Below, piece by piece: positions 50,902 to 61,820 of a DNA stretch of 64,000 nucleotides. Source of the DNA: Eutreptiella sp. 'Long Island Sound 2002' (taxonomy: Eukaryota; Euglenozoa; Euglenophyceae; Eutreptiales; Eutreptiaceae); NCBI GenBank assembly GCA_964036045.1, contig OZ038378.1:158728576-158792575 (forward strand). Reading direction: 5' to 3'. The notes under the pieces were generated by a model. The model made no database searches. It had not been told where the DNA came from and saw only the letters and a program-made list of their open reading frames with translations. Made by a program: the position numbers and the translations under genes. Position 1 is the first letter of the stretch. Every line of letters begins with the position of its first letter.

Positions 50902-53900
50902 ACGTATCCGACTAGGGGGACGCGAATACCTGGGGGTATTGGACACTGGCGCCACCATATCTATAGTGGCCAAGAAAATTTTACCTTGTGGGAGCCTGAA
51001 GAACACCATGACCACCGCTGCTATACGCATGGGGGATGGACATGTGGTGCACAGCTGCGGGGACTGTGAAGTGGAGGTACCTATGGGCTCCCGGACTATC
51101 GCCCATCGGTTCTATGTGATGGACACTGAGGCCTTCGACTTTGTACTGGGGACTGACTTCTTTGTACAGCACTCCCAGATACAATCCCTGACGCTGCAAG
51201 CGCCCTACCTCCTCTACGTGGACCACGGCAGTGGCAGAGAGTCTGTGCCACTGGAGCAGTCGGAACATACCTCGAGTTACCTGAGGCGATCGAAGGAGGA
51301 GCCCTCGAACATGATGGCGGCCTCCAAAACTGAGGACTATCAACTATTGGGGGAAGTCCTAGACCAAGGTCTGAAGGAGTTGGGTGACTCTCGAGAAGAC
51401 CTGAGTGTGGAGTTGTTCGCCAGCGACAAGCAGCATGTACTGGACCTTTACTGCAGCCGGGGGAAGAACTGCAGCTACAAATTTTACTGGCCCTCTTTCG
51501 GGATGGCCTACGGGAACCCCAGATTCAGTGAACTGGGGAAGGTGCTGACCAAGGTGGCCTTGGAACGTTCCCGTATGGTCCTGTGTTCCCCCGATTGGGG
51601 AGCCCATGGGGGCAACGAGTACTGGCGAAACCTCCTGGACAGGCTGACTATCAGCTCTGTTCGTTTGCCTGATGAGGCCATCTACGTGCCTCTGGGACGC
51701 AAGACGCCTATTGGGAAACCCGGATGGGGGAGTATGCTCAGCGTGGTGGACGGAAGTCTTACCACCATCCCCTGGGAAGACCTGGACCCTACTCTGGTCC
51801 AGGCTATACAACGAGAAAGCGATGGACTCGCCTTGGGTGACTTGAAGGATCGCCTACGACCTCAAGATGCTGTTGAGACTACACCCGGAGGAGATGAGTA
51901 CGTCGTGACTGACACCAACACCCCCAACTCTCCCTGCCATGTACCTGTTCCTGATGGATTCTCTGAGTGTGGACTATCTGAGCTACCTAGCTCTATCCAC
52001 TCAGAAGACGAAACTGAGCACGAAGCCTTCTTCGTGCAGACCTGTGTGGAGGAAGTGGAGAATGCCGAGTACGTCGCCCCACTGAAACCCCTACTCTCCA
52101 TGAGGGTGGAAGACCCCGTGGACGAGGAGCTGGACCCTCGATCCAGGCTCAGGGAGTATGTGGATTCCAAGAGGAAGTTGGTGGCGAAAAAGCTATGCTA
52201 CGCGAAGCCTACCCGCAGCTCATGGCCACTGAAGCAAGGACGTATGGGAGACCTATCCCAATTGAAGGAGGACCTCGAACAGAAGATCACCACCTGGCAA
52301 AGGGAGGTAGATCTCAAGCTCATGAAGAGCGTGTGGGGCGCCTATGTGAGGACCCCAGAGGCGGACGACCTCTCGGAGGAATGTGTATGTGAACCCCCCC
52401 GAGCGTGCCTATGTTGCCATCGTCCACCGGAAATGGTTGAACAAGACCTTCTATATGCCTACCAAGGGCTGAAGGACACTACCACGGGCGAAGAGTCGGT
52501 GGAGGACCACCTCCCGACGTCTATTACTCAGGGGGCAAGCAACTTACACTCTGACGAGGACATGGAGGACAAGATCAAGGTATTGGACCCGCGGGTACAG
52601 AAGCTTATAAGGACCTATCTGGAGGTGTTCGGAGAACTACCCCCTCCAGCCTCATGTGACAAGCTGGTACAGATGGACCTCAAGCTGAAACCCGAGCTCG
52701 TGGGTCACAAGATCCGGAGGAGACCCTATCCAGCTCCTAAGGAGCAGGCCGACGAGATTGAGCGACAGATACAAGAATGTATCGACGCTGGCCTAGTCCT
52801 GGAGTACAAGGACGGGGACTACCCCCTACACTGCAGCCCCTGTTTCCTGGTGGCTAAACCTGGGTCTACAGCCAAACGGCTGGTAGTGGACTACGGAGAG
52901 CTGAACAAGAAGACGTTGAACCACTCAGGGTCCATTCCCAATATGGAGTCTACCCTGGAAAAGATAGCCTCCTGCCGCTACAAGACCAAAATGGACAAGA
53001 GGAGCGGATTCTGGCAAGTGGACCTGACGCCCAACGCACAGGAACTACTGGCCTTCATCACCCCTCAGGGGAGGGTGTTCAAGTGGAAGGTCATGCCGTT
53101 TGGCGTGGCTATTGCACCCGCTCTCTTCCAAGAGCTGATGAACAAGATCTTGTCCATCCTACGAAGGAGACCTAAGGTGCAGGAGCTCATATCCCGTGGT
53201 GCCCAGATGGAGGCTCACATCGACGATGTATGCCTCGGTACCAATACCCAGGAGGATCACCTAATTCTCTTGGGTGAGTTCTTTGCAGTCTACCAGGAGA
53301 ACCACACACGACTCAAGCTGGAGAAGTGTGAGTTCATGCAGGAGACCATGCAGTACCTGGGGTTTGACGTTGGCTATGGGTGGTGGACCCCAGCGGCCTC
53401 TAAGGCCAAACCCCTGATGGATACCAAGGTACGACACGAAGACCCCAAGAAAGGACTTCATGATGTACGCAGTTTCATTGGGGCGTGCAACTTCTATAGG
53501 CGCCACATCAAAAACTTCACCTACACCAGCGCCGTTCTGACGGACTTGATCAAGAAGAGTACTACTTGGCGCTGGGGCCCACAAGAGCAACAAGCGTTTG
53601 ACGAGCTCAAAGACAAGGTAGCCAACGCTAAGTGCTTGGGCGTGCCTAGGGCACAAGGGGAGATTATCCTGGTGACCGACGCCAGCAATGTGGGCGGTGG
53701 TGGGACGTTGTTCCAATGGCAAGCACTGGAGAAGGAGGAGTTCGACTCGGCCATTTCCCAATGGGGGACTGAAGGCCTCAACGGAGACGGAACCCTCAAG
53801 CACAGCTACCCTGACGACAAGTGGGTCCTAGTACCTCTGGGCCACTGGAACTGGAGGTGGAACCAGGCCAGGGGGAACTACTCCACCTATGAGCAGGAAT

Positions 53901-55792
53901 TGCTCGCGGGTATGCTGGTGCTATCCTCACAAGCACGACTGTTGGGGAGTAACCCTGTGGTCTGGCTGTGCGACCAAGAACCGGTCCACAGTTTCCAGAA
54001 GGGTCCCCCACCTGAGAAGGCCAAGCTACGGCGCTGGTGGACCTACCTCAGTCAACTACGGCTGACGGTACACCATATCCAGGGAGTGAAGAACGAGTGT
54101 GCCGGCTACATCAGCCGCAACAACTTCGACGCCCTGATTGGTGCCCGGTCTGAAGCGCTAGCTAAGGAGGCGTTCAGCCGTATGGACGTCCACTTGGACC
54201 TCAACATGACGATGATACGCCCCCTGGATGGACTCCAACAATCGGAGTACCTGAAGGAGTTTGGGGATATCTACAAGCGCCTGGAGAAACGCCTTGAACC
54301 CCTCCTGGTCAACCAAGACCAGTGGAAGAGGGACAAGAGGTACCTCTGGCACGAGGACCGCATTGTGGTGCCTAGTGACCGAGTCCCAGCGCTGCTGAAG
54401 TGGACCAATGAGTCCAGCGGTCATGTGGGTGCTGACCGTACCCTGAGGTTGTTCAAGCAGTGGTTCCACACTACGTGGACTGACAACCAACTGCGGAAAA
54501 CCCTCCAGCCTATCGTGGACAAGTGCCCGTGCAGGTCCTGTAAACCAGGGGATATCAGGGACAGAGGTCTCTACTCGACCCTGCCCATCCCTCACTGTGC
54601 CAACAGTGTTCTATACGTGGACTACACGGAGATGCCAAAGTTCGGGGGCTATGACTTCGCCCTCGTGGTAACCTGTGGGTTGACCAGGTTTACCAGGGTG
54701 TTCCCATGTACCAAGCACATTACCGGAGAGGAGACTATCAAGATACTCCTGGAGGAGTGGTTTTGTGTCTATGGGGCGCCCAAGGAGATCAACTCCGATG
54801 AGGACGTACGAGTACGCTCAGATACTGGCTGGTACAAGAGGGTCCTGAGATCCCTCAATGTCCAGGTGTCTACGGGGATTCCCTACTCTCACACGAGCAA
54901 CCCCCTATGTGAGCGACAGATCCGTGTCCTGAAGGAGAACGTACGGATATGGTGCAAAACTGAACGCACCAGAGACTGGGTGAGACTACTCCCCGTCATA
55001 TCCTTGATGATGAACTCCCAAGAGAGTTCAGCTACTGGCTACTCGCCCCATGAGCTATTCCTAGGGCGCGCGGCATGGTTCCTACATGCCCCCTATCCAG
55101 AGGACACCCATTCTTCTGTGGGTGAATGGGTCCAAGAGCAACAAGCGAAAGTGGACAAGGCCAAGGCTATGCTCCAGAGAGTGAGGGAGCGTCAGTGGAA
55201 CAAGAAGAACAAGCACCGAGTACCGGCCACCTACCAAGAGGGGGACTGGGTGCTGGTGCACCACAGTCGACTACCCGCCTCGCCACGCTCTACCAGCGAT
55301 GACCCATACTTCAGGCCGTACAAGATTCTATCAGTGGATCGTCACCGTATCACTGTGCGGTGTTCTCCCCGTCTAGGGGGAACCTTGTTGTGCGCTGCTC
55401 AACACCTGAAGCGCTACTATGATCCTGAAGACCTCTGTGGGGAGGAGTGGGAGCTGAACGACGAGGAAATCGCCGCTCTGGACCTACAAGGGGCTGCCAG
55501 CCCTATGGAAGTTGAGGGTGAACTCCCCGACATGAACGCCGAGGAGATGGCTAAGGAGGGCTTCTACCTGGTGAAGTCTGTCCTACGCCACCGCTATCGC
55601 CAGGGTTGGCGCTTCCTCACCCTCTGGGAAGGGTTTGGAGTCGAAGAGGCCACCTGGGAGCCCTTCTCTGCATTTGTTCTACCTGAGGGACGCCTAAACT
55701 CAGTTCTGGTTGACTACTTGTCCCAGAACAACCTTGGTGAGTTGCTGAGGCTCGCTGAGACGCTTGCCTCCAAGACTAAAGCTAGGGACTGA
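50861..55792 (+). CDS. pol: Ty3/chromovirus Pol with methyltransferase-like insert and chromodomain
   Basis: One open frame to TGA 55790-55792; residues counted from 50891. Protease: LDTGAT, Asp 18. Residues ~168-290: VELFASDKQHVLDLYCS, AYGNPRFSELGKVLTKVA, VLCSPDW, like the segment related to Dam-type methyltransferases in other retroelements, with NPRF for NPPF. Cys cluster CVCEPPRACLCC before RT. RT: RLVVDYGELN, MPFGVAIAP, and HIDD (Asp 778-779; Tyr replaced by His). RNase H: Asp 930, Glu ~1003, Asp 1028, but the fourth acid is Gly 1072 (ECAGYISR). Integrase: Asp 1244, Asp 1305, Glu 1341 (D35E); the first zinc His appears to be Asn. Chromodomain ~1557-1612 (YLVKSVLRHRYRQGW, EATWEPFSAF). Chromodomains direct integration to marked chromatin. 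Confidence 0.85.
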   Translation, partial: RGRSGGTQDLVFWVRIRLGGREYLGVLDTGATISIVAKKILPCGSLKNTMTTAAIRMGDGHVVHSCGDCEVEVPMGSRTIAHRFYVMDTEAFDFVLGTDFFVQHSQIQSLTLQAPYLLYVDHGSGRESVPLEQSEHTSSYLRRSKEEPSNMMAASKTEDYQLLGEVLDQGLKELGDSREDLSVELFASDKQHVLDLYCSRGKNCSYKFYWPSFGMAYGNPRFSELGKVLTKVALERSRMVLCSPDWGAHGGNEYWRNLLDRLTISSVRLPDEAIYVPLGRKTPIGKPGWGSMLSVVDGSLTTIPWEDLDPTLVQAIQRESDGLALGDLKDRLRPQDAVETTPGGDEYVVTDTNTPNSPCHVPVPDGFSECGLSELPSSIHSEDETEHEAFFVQTCVEEVENAEYVAPLKPLLSMRVEDPVDEELDPRSRLREYVDSKRKLVAKKLCYAKPTRSSWPLKQGRMGDLSQLKEDLEQKITTWQREVDLKLMKSVWGAYVRTPEADDLSEECVCEPPRACLCCHRPPEMVEQDLLYAYQGLKDTTTGEESVEDHLPTSITQGASNLHSDEDMEDKIKVLDPRVQKLIRTYLEVFGELPPPASCDKLVQMDLKLKPELVGHKIRRRPYPAPKEQADEIERQIQECIDAGLVLEYKDGDYPLHCSPCFLVAKPGSTAKRLVVDYGELNKKTLNHSGSIPNMESTLEKIASCRYKTKMDKRSGFWQVDLTPNAQELLAFITPQGRVFKWKVMPFGVAIAPALFQELMNKILSILRRRPKVQELISRGAQMEAHIDDVCLGTNTQEDHLILLGEFFAVYQENHTRLKLEKCEFMQETMQYLGFDVGYGWWTPAASKAKPLMDTKVRHEDPKKGLHDVRSFIGACNFYRRHIKNFTYTSAVLTDLIKKSTTWRWGPQEQQAFDELKDKVANAKCLGVPRAQGEIILVTDASNVGGGGTLFQWQALEKEEFDSAISQWGTEGLNGDGTLKHSYPDDKWVLVPLGHWNWRWNQARGNYSTYEQELLAGMLVLSSQARLLGSNPVVWLCDQEPVHSFQKGPPPEKAKLRRWWTYLSQLRLTVHHIQGVKNECAGYISRNNFDALIGARSEALAKEAFSRMDVHLDLNMTMIRPLDGLQQSEYLKEFGDIYKRLEKRLEPLLVNQDQWKRDKRYLWHEDRIVVPSDRVPALLKWTNESSGHVGADRTLRLFKQWFHTTWTDNQLRKTLQPIVDKCPCRSCKPGDIRDRGLYSTLPIPHCANSVLYVDYTEMPKFGGYDFALVVTCGLTRFTRVFPCTKHITGEETIKILLEEWFCVYGAPKEINSDEDVRVRSDTGWYKRVLRSLNVQVSTGIPYSHTSNPLCERQIRVLKENVRIWCKTERTRDWVRLLPVISLMMNSQESSATGYSPHELFLGRAAWFLHAPYPEDTHSSVGEWVQEQQAKVDKAKAMLQRVRERQWNKKNKHRVPATYQEGDWVLVHHSRLPASPRSTSDDPYFRPYKILSVDRHRITVRCSPRLGGTLLCAAQHLKRYYDPEDLCGEEWELNDEEIAALDLQGAASPMEVEGELPDMNAEEMAKEGFYLVKSVLRHRYRQGWRFLTLWEGFGVEEATWEPFSAFVLPEGRLNSVLVDYLSQNNLGELLRLAETLASKTKARD

Positions 55793-58438
55793 ACCTTACC
55801 CTTACCTGCCAAAGCGTATGTGTGAGTGTGCTAGTCCTAAGGTCCTGAGAGCAAGCCGCAGAAGTGGTGTCCTAATTATACCCAAGTCTGCACGCTTGCT
55901 AAACCTGGAGGGTTGGCTTATTGATGCCACGGGGTACGCCCCGGGTCTCCCCTCCCCTAAGCGCCCAATTTCTGTGCTGGCGCAAAACCTTTGGGGAATA
56001 CCCAGCGTACTAATCCAGGTATTGTTTTCCCTACCTATCTGTCTACTACAGGGAGGGGTGGCCAAAAGCTATGAAGGCATGAAAACGCCGTTTTGCTAAA
56101 TGGCCAAAACACTGACCTAACCACGGCCACAGCCCACCAACCCTGCTAAAATTGCAGGAAACGGGTGGGACAGTGACACACGCACTACAGGTCCTACACA
56201 CCCTACAGTGGCACCATCCTGGTGGGCGAGCACTGGGGCAACTGGCTCAAGCCCCCACTCAGGTCTACCACTCCTACACGCACACTCTACTTGGTGTTGT
56301 TGAAGAACATGTCGTGGGTCCTAGCGACCCTCCTGTGAAGAAGACAAGAGAACACAGCGCTGCTAAGCAACTGTGGCCTAACAGGGGACGCCACAACGCG
56401 TTTCCCCTGCTAGGGCTTGCAGGGAAGAGGTGCTCTTGCGTGCACGGCGCAGATGTCGATGAAGTCGGACTCCCAGCCCTGCCACAGGCAGAGGCGGAGT
56501 TACTTGTTTGTGTGATCTGCGCCCTTGTTTAGCAGGGCATGGAAAAAATGGTATGCTGCTGCACCACTCACCCTACCTGCCCACCTGTAAAGCAAAGGCA
56601 AATGAAGGGGCGTTTGCGGCGGAGGAACCAAGCCACACTCCCCGTATTATACGGTTCTCAGTGTGACCTATAATACACTGTCCGCAAACACGCTGACGAA
56701 TCAGCTACCCCTGTCAAGCAAGCAATCGTTAAGGGACTCCTCAGGTTCTCTTAAAGAACGTACCGACAAGCCCCTGGGTAACCTAAACAAGGTTTACCGT
56801 GCGCACTTCGCGTGGCCTACCCTTTAATGCGTGTGTGAATGCGCGAGCATGCACGACGGCGTTGGGCAAACCTGCCCATCTGTACCTCAATCCCGAACTC
56901 CACCAGGGGGTGGCCCCGCCTGGGCTTACTCACCTTATCTACCGCTGGAGAGAGGGAGCAAGTGAGGGGCGCACGCGAAGAACGTTGCTATGCACTTTTG
57001 TGTATGTCTAATCACCCTGATCTGACCTCTAATCATCTGCAATCTTTCTAATCAATCCCTCTATCGCGTTCTATCGTTGTTAGCGCTGCTACAAGACTCG
57101 TTCACGGAGACACGAGACGAGCAATGTGTATGCGGCATACGAGACGAGCATACCTGTAGTTTTGTAATGGGTCCACAAATGTAGAAGATACTCTTATCTA
57201 TTTTGTTTCCAAATTTATTGTAGAGTATGCATTTTTATTATCATATGGGTTGCAGATTGGCCCGCGAAATTCGCGGACGGAAAATGCCAGATGGCAGCCG
57301 CGCATCGCGATTATTCTACGTAGATTTAAATTTTTGATCTGAAGAAAACTATTGTTTTTAATAGTTAATTATCAATGATTTATCATTATTTCATTAATAG
57401 GCATCCATGTGCCATTTCTGTGTATCATGTCACAGGATGCCTGTCTTAACATGTGATCAGAACTGAACGATGACTTACAACGAGTTTCCGGATTTCAGTG
57501 CAGTGCTGTGCTATGAAAGATACGGGTGCTGAAGTGACGGAGATCCAACAGATCAGGGTGAGAAAGTAGATGCTCAAGTAAGTTTTGATTACAAGACAGG
57601 CATCCGAAAAAAAATAGACAGTCAGAAAGTGTGGAGAAAAATGAAGGGTTGGGGAAAAGCCTGGACTGCTTTAGGCTATTAAAAACCCCATTCCATATCA
57701 GGGGGTGTGGTGAACACTCCCCTCACAGACTTGTTCCTAGGGGCAATCCCAAACTGCAAGGCAGTTTTAGAAATTTTCCCCTATCTACCAAACCAGAAGT
57801 TTGAAAAACCCTGCAAAAGTTTCCCAACCTAAGGGGAAAACCCTGCAAGTTTCTCGAAACAAGCATGTAAAAACCTGTTTGACACTGCCAAAAATGAGCC
57901 ATACCTGTTGGTGTTTTACTTTCCCTGCTGTTTTTGGCTCAACACCAAAATAACAGAAAAGTTCAACACTGGCCCTGGCAAGCTTAGCAGTAAGAAAACA
58001 TGAAACTGAGCATGAAGAAAGTGCAAAGTCCACTGGGCTGCCACAAAAGGGCACAAACTGCTCATAAAGGCAGTGGCTGCCAACAGCAGCACTGTCTCAA
58101 CAGTGGTCACCGCCACCAAAACCTGTGCAAAGGCCCGCAATCCAAAAGTGCGCGTAGATGTAAAACTACACGAAAAGAAACAAAGCCCATATATACACAT
58201 GCACATACAGTGCAAACAGCACCTGTGCAGGCGTCGTTTGGGCCTCGAGGGCCGTAGTGAATTTGACATGCAACTCATTTAGAGTGAGATTCACTCATAT
58301 AAGCGCTGGCGCCACACAGAAGCGCAAAGGAAACCAAAACTGGGAAAGAGACATTGTACACAGGAGCGAAAAAAAAACTCGTCAGCGCGTAGACAGACAA
58401 AAGATACAAATGAACAGGGTTAGAAAGCTTGGCGTGTT
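55793..58438. other. Non-coding stretch after pol, GC then AT-rich
   Basis: 55793-57120 keeps the composition of pol and may be the element's 3' untranslated part. It contains GTATTATA / TATAATAC arms (56641-56675). From 57180 it is AT-rich. No match to the 47495-48379 region was found, so no 3' LTR can be shown here. Frames are short. Confidence 0.4.
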
Positions 58439-58729
58439 TCATTCCATCATGGTGTGGCTTAACCGTGCCACGAACGTGCGCACAAGCCCTGGGCTGTCAC
58501 TGGTCGCTCTCAGGGCAGATTTCCTCCAGGGCGCTCTCCCACACGACGTCCTGCCTCCACAACGACCAGGGCTTGTGCCACGCTCATCATACTGCTTGGC
58601 GTCGCTCGTAAAGACGCCGGCGTACGCGCTCGACGCGTCCACGGCGCTCGCCACAACAGCAGGGCTGTAGGCCAGCTCTCTCGTCATTCGGCGGCGGTCC
58701 AAACGTGCATGGCATCTTGCTGAGGGCAC
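58439..58729 (-). CDS. Weak candidate small gene, unknown
   Basis: Minus-strand frame from ATG 58729 to a stop at 58439, 96 residues, Ala/Arg/Ser-rich (RELAYSPAVVASAVDASSAY). It lies just downstream of the coiled-coil frame on the same strand. The plus strand is also open here, so coding is uncertain. Confidence 0.25.
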   Translation of the reverse strand: MPSARCHARLDRRRMTRELAYSPAVVASAVDASSAYAGVFTSDAKQYDERGTSPGRCGGRTSCGRAPWRKSALRATSDSPGLVRTFVARLSHTMME

Positions 58730-58823
58730 TGTTCCCGGCGATTCTGCAGCGCGCTCACGAGGCCTCGGCAGAACGGATTCTACACTGGACGAAGGGAGGG
58801 GCGGCAGGCAAAAAGGCGTTCAT

Positions 58824-59168
58824 CTACGTCTTGTTTGACTTACTTGCTGGCGCGCTTTGCGCATGACGGCTGCCGTGCTGACGGCTGTGTCTCCTCCCAC
58901 GATGTGTTGGTCGTCTAGGACCCAGTCTCGGTGGTTTCCCTTCACGAACTCTCTTCTGCAATGTGGCTAACTCTTCACGGCACTCATCACGCTCCTTGCG
59001 CAGCCGATTCTCAGTGCTGTCGGCGTCCTTCAACTGGCGGCGAAGATCGTCCAGGTCATGGAGAGAGTCGTCTCTTTCATTGCGGTACCTGTCACAGCGC
59101 TCCTGCAAGGTTTCAGCCGGAACTCTGCGCGAGCTGCAGCTGCTAGAAGCATAGACAGAAGAGGGCAT
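58824..59168 (-). CDS. Small coiled-coil protein with basic tail, unknown
   Basis: 114 residues. After a Ser-rich start (MPSSVYASSSCSSRR) comes a charged coiled coil of about 55 residues (ETLQERCDRYRNERDDSLHD, LDDLRRQLKDADSTENRLRK). A basic, Arg/His/Pro-rich tail follows. Heptad spacing of Leu is clear. No family recognised. It is intronless and lies between the two Ty3 copies, on the opposite strand. It could be a host gene, or an antisense frame belonging to a larger mobile element. Confidence 0.45.
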   Translation of the reverse strand: MPSSVYASSSCSSRRVPAETLQERCDRYRNERDDSLHDLDDLRRQLKDADSTENRLRKERDECREELATLQKRVREGKPPRLGPRRPTHRGRRHSRQHGSRHAQSAPASKSNKT

Positions 59169-59750
59169 TCACACCGGCAACTGTTGCCGGCGAGGCGTCC
59201 TTTACGGCGAAGGTGTTCTCAAGCCATGATGCTCAACTTCGGAACTTCAGTTTTGTAATCCTACTATACCTTGTGTCTATCTTTTGATGTTGATCTTGAT
59301 CACGGCTATTATACCCAATCTCCTTCAACGAAGCATAGAACGGCAAAGCACAGGAACTCAGTGAATTCGGTATAGCATGAATTAAAAACTGTAGTTCCTG
59401 TGCAGTACAATGCATAATGTAATTTTATAATTAACTACATTACACACATATCGGAATCTCGAAAATAAAAGCTGATTTTCTGCACTGTGTAAGCGCGCTC
59501 TGAGCTGTCAACATTATGCGCCATTTCTGCGCGCGTGCTCTGAGCTGCAGGCACTCAAACCTATTACACTCCCCTCACAAGCTCAAGCATGGGTATCAGC
59601 GCTCCAAGAGGCGCCAAGACCCTTGCTTGGGCTGAGAAAAAAAATAGATAGGTTGAGTGCCAAAGGCACTACTGTACAGCCTTACCTGAATATGCCTAAA
59701 AAAATAGACCTTCTTTTTCTTCTTTTTTTGTTCGTTTGTTCAATGCTGCA
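59169..59750. other. AT-rich non-coding stretch
   Basis: Presumably upstream region of the minus-strand coiled-coil frame. Ends in a pyrimidine tract (59711-59740, CTT-rich) just before the Ty3 copy 2 boundary. No purine-rich polypurine tract precedes 59751, which argues against 59751 being a normal 3' LTR start. Confidence 0.4.
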
Positions 59751-60646
59751 AGTAAGAAAAAGTGCTTTTCCATTGCTTTGAGGCATACTCTAGTTGTATT
59801 AGAGATGCACTGAGCATCCATGCATTTTAATCTTAGTATTGGTCCAACCAAAACTGGTGATAACACATTTTGACCTATGGAACCAAACACCTAATCAGGA
59901 TATGGAGTGGACCCCTTAATCCCCTTTCAATGTGAAGTAAAATACCATTTCCTGAGTTGACTGAGCACTGACATACCTAAAGTAGAGCCTATGAATTTAT
60001 CTATGTTTTTCCATGAATTCTTAGCTATCCTAGTGGTATGCACCCTAGGGGGCTGGGCACCTCTTTTTGAGAGGTCCTGGGTTCAATTCCTGGTCAGCCT
60101 AGCTAAGTAGGAAGATCCCATGTGACATGGCAGTGACCTCATCGCCACATACCATGCCACCTCGGCACATATGGGACCCAAAACAAAGAGTGCACATCTC
60201 CTAAGATGGCACTATGGAGAGAGAGTGATCCTGAGGCAGTTTTCTAACTCTTTTCCTAAAACATTTCAGCTATCTTTGTGAATATGCATTCATATGTGAC
60301 CTGAGTTGCAGTTTCTGTGAATATCCAATCATCTTTCACTGTTTACACTGCAGCCCTTCATGCTTTGATCCTGAATTACCTTCTCCTTGCATACTATTGG
60401 CTTGGGCTATCCTGGATTGACTTGGCTTTACTGTATTTCAACAAACAAAAGCTTTTCATCATCCAAAACAAGCAGCAGGACACCCTACAGCAACAACAAG
60501 CAGCAGGAGAAGCAAAAACACAGTGCTGAAAACACTATAAACTTTTCTGGTAGCAAGAGGCAGCCTGTCTCTGTGCACCGGCAGCGACCCCGCGCCGTAC
60601 AACCAGTGCTCCGAGCAGGCAAATATAAGCAGAAGGGCGGATTAAG
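59751..60646 (+). mobile_element. 5' flanking region of Ty3-like element, copy 2
   Basis: Homologous to 47495-48379, including the tRNA-like part (TAGTGGTATGCACC at 60031; GGTTCAATTCC at 60080-60090), the SINE-like body, ACTATAAAC and TGGTAGCAAGAGGC. Differences are scattered, with short insertions near 60410 and 60490. Confidence 0.75.
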
Positions 60647-61789
60647 ATGGATCCAGGAAGAGTGGACGCCGACGTGAAGACAGCGCCAGCGCCTGAGGCA
60701 CCGGCAAGGCCGGCGCCTGGCGCTGTACCTTCAGCGGAGCCCTTACATGGGCCAGTGGATACGGCGGAGGACTCCCTGGATGGCCTCCAGACGGCCTTCG
60801 GGGCCCTGTCCGTCGAGGAGGTGGTGGCGCAGCCTGCAAAAAGGAAGAGGGAGAGCGAGAAGGATGCTGGAGACGGAGCAGACGAAGGAGAGGAGCAAGG
60901 GCAAGACCCGACGGATGTCCCTACCTTCGAAGGCGCACCAAGCGCTTCTGGCCTCCAAGCATCACCCTCTCCCATAACCACCACACTCCCAGCCGCCGCA
61001 ACATCCACTTCCACAACCAACCCGCCTATGGCAGAGGGCACAGGCTTTACTGGCATGCCTCACTACCCCGCCTATGGCATGGGCCCACCTACCACTGCGC
61101 TCCTTGAGGCAACTACTGCCAGTGAGCCGGTGGCTTCCAGCTCTGCGCCGCGATGGTATGCGGCTGACCATCCCCATCCACTCCATGCCACTGGAACCTA
61201 CATGGAACTTCCTGGGTATGCTCCTGGGGATGCACCTAGGTATGCACCCTTGAGTGGGTTGAGGAGAGGACCAGAGTCTCTGGGAGGCAGGAGTAGAGGA
61301 TCGGGAAGATCCTCCAACAGGTCCCTGACGCGTTCGGAGATCAACGAGGTGCTATGAGGAGCCACTTCGCAAATCGTGAGCGACCTCACGCAAGAGATCA
61401 GGGAGAAACTGGAGCCCCTGATGATCCCGTCCCATGCGTCACCTACGACGGTGGGAATGTCACCCCACCGAGTACAGGCTAACCACCTGGCGGCAGGGTT
61501 GACAAATACCCTGGGGAGCCTGAGGAGCCGACCGATGCCGACTCCTGCAGCAGTACCGAGAAGTCCATTCGTCCCGAGAACGGCCCAGCCGCCCTACAGC
61601 CACGTGACGAACTCGACGAGGGCCGAGCTGGACCAGCTGGGGCTGACAGCCCTAAGGGCTATGGTGGACGTGGAGCCTTATGGCTCCAGTGATCTAGGCG
61701 GAGACCCCTCCGACGACGAGCCGCCGTCGATGGATTCTTCTTCGCCATCGGATGACGAAGACCCTGAGGACCCCGAGGACCCCAAGGGT

Positions 61790-61820
<31 letters not shown>

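Noticed and set aside
55793-57120. 3' LTR of Ty3 copy 1
   Set aside because: Looked for matches to 47495-48379 (the B-box part, ACATATGGGACCC, GGTAGCAAGAGG) after pol and saw none.
58257-58670. 137-codon plus-strand frame
   Set aside because: Overlaps the minus-strand frame at 58439-58729; composition is mixed and no motif was found, so neither strand is strongly supported.
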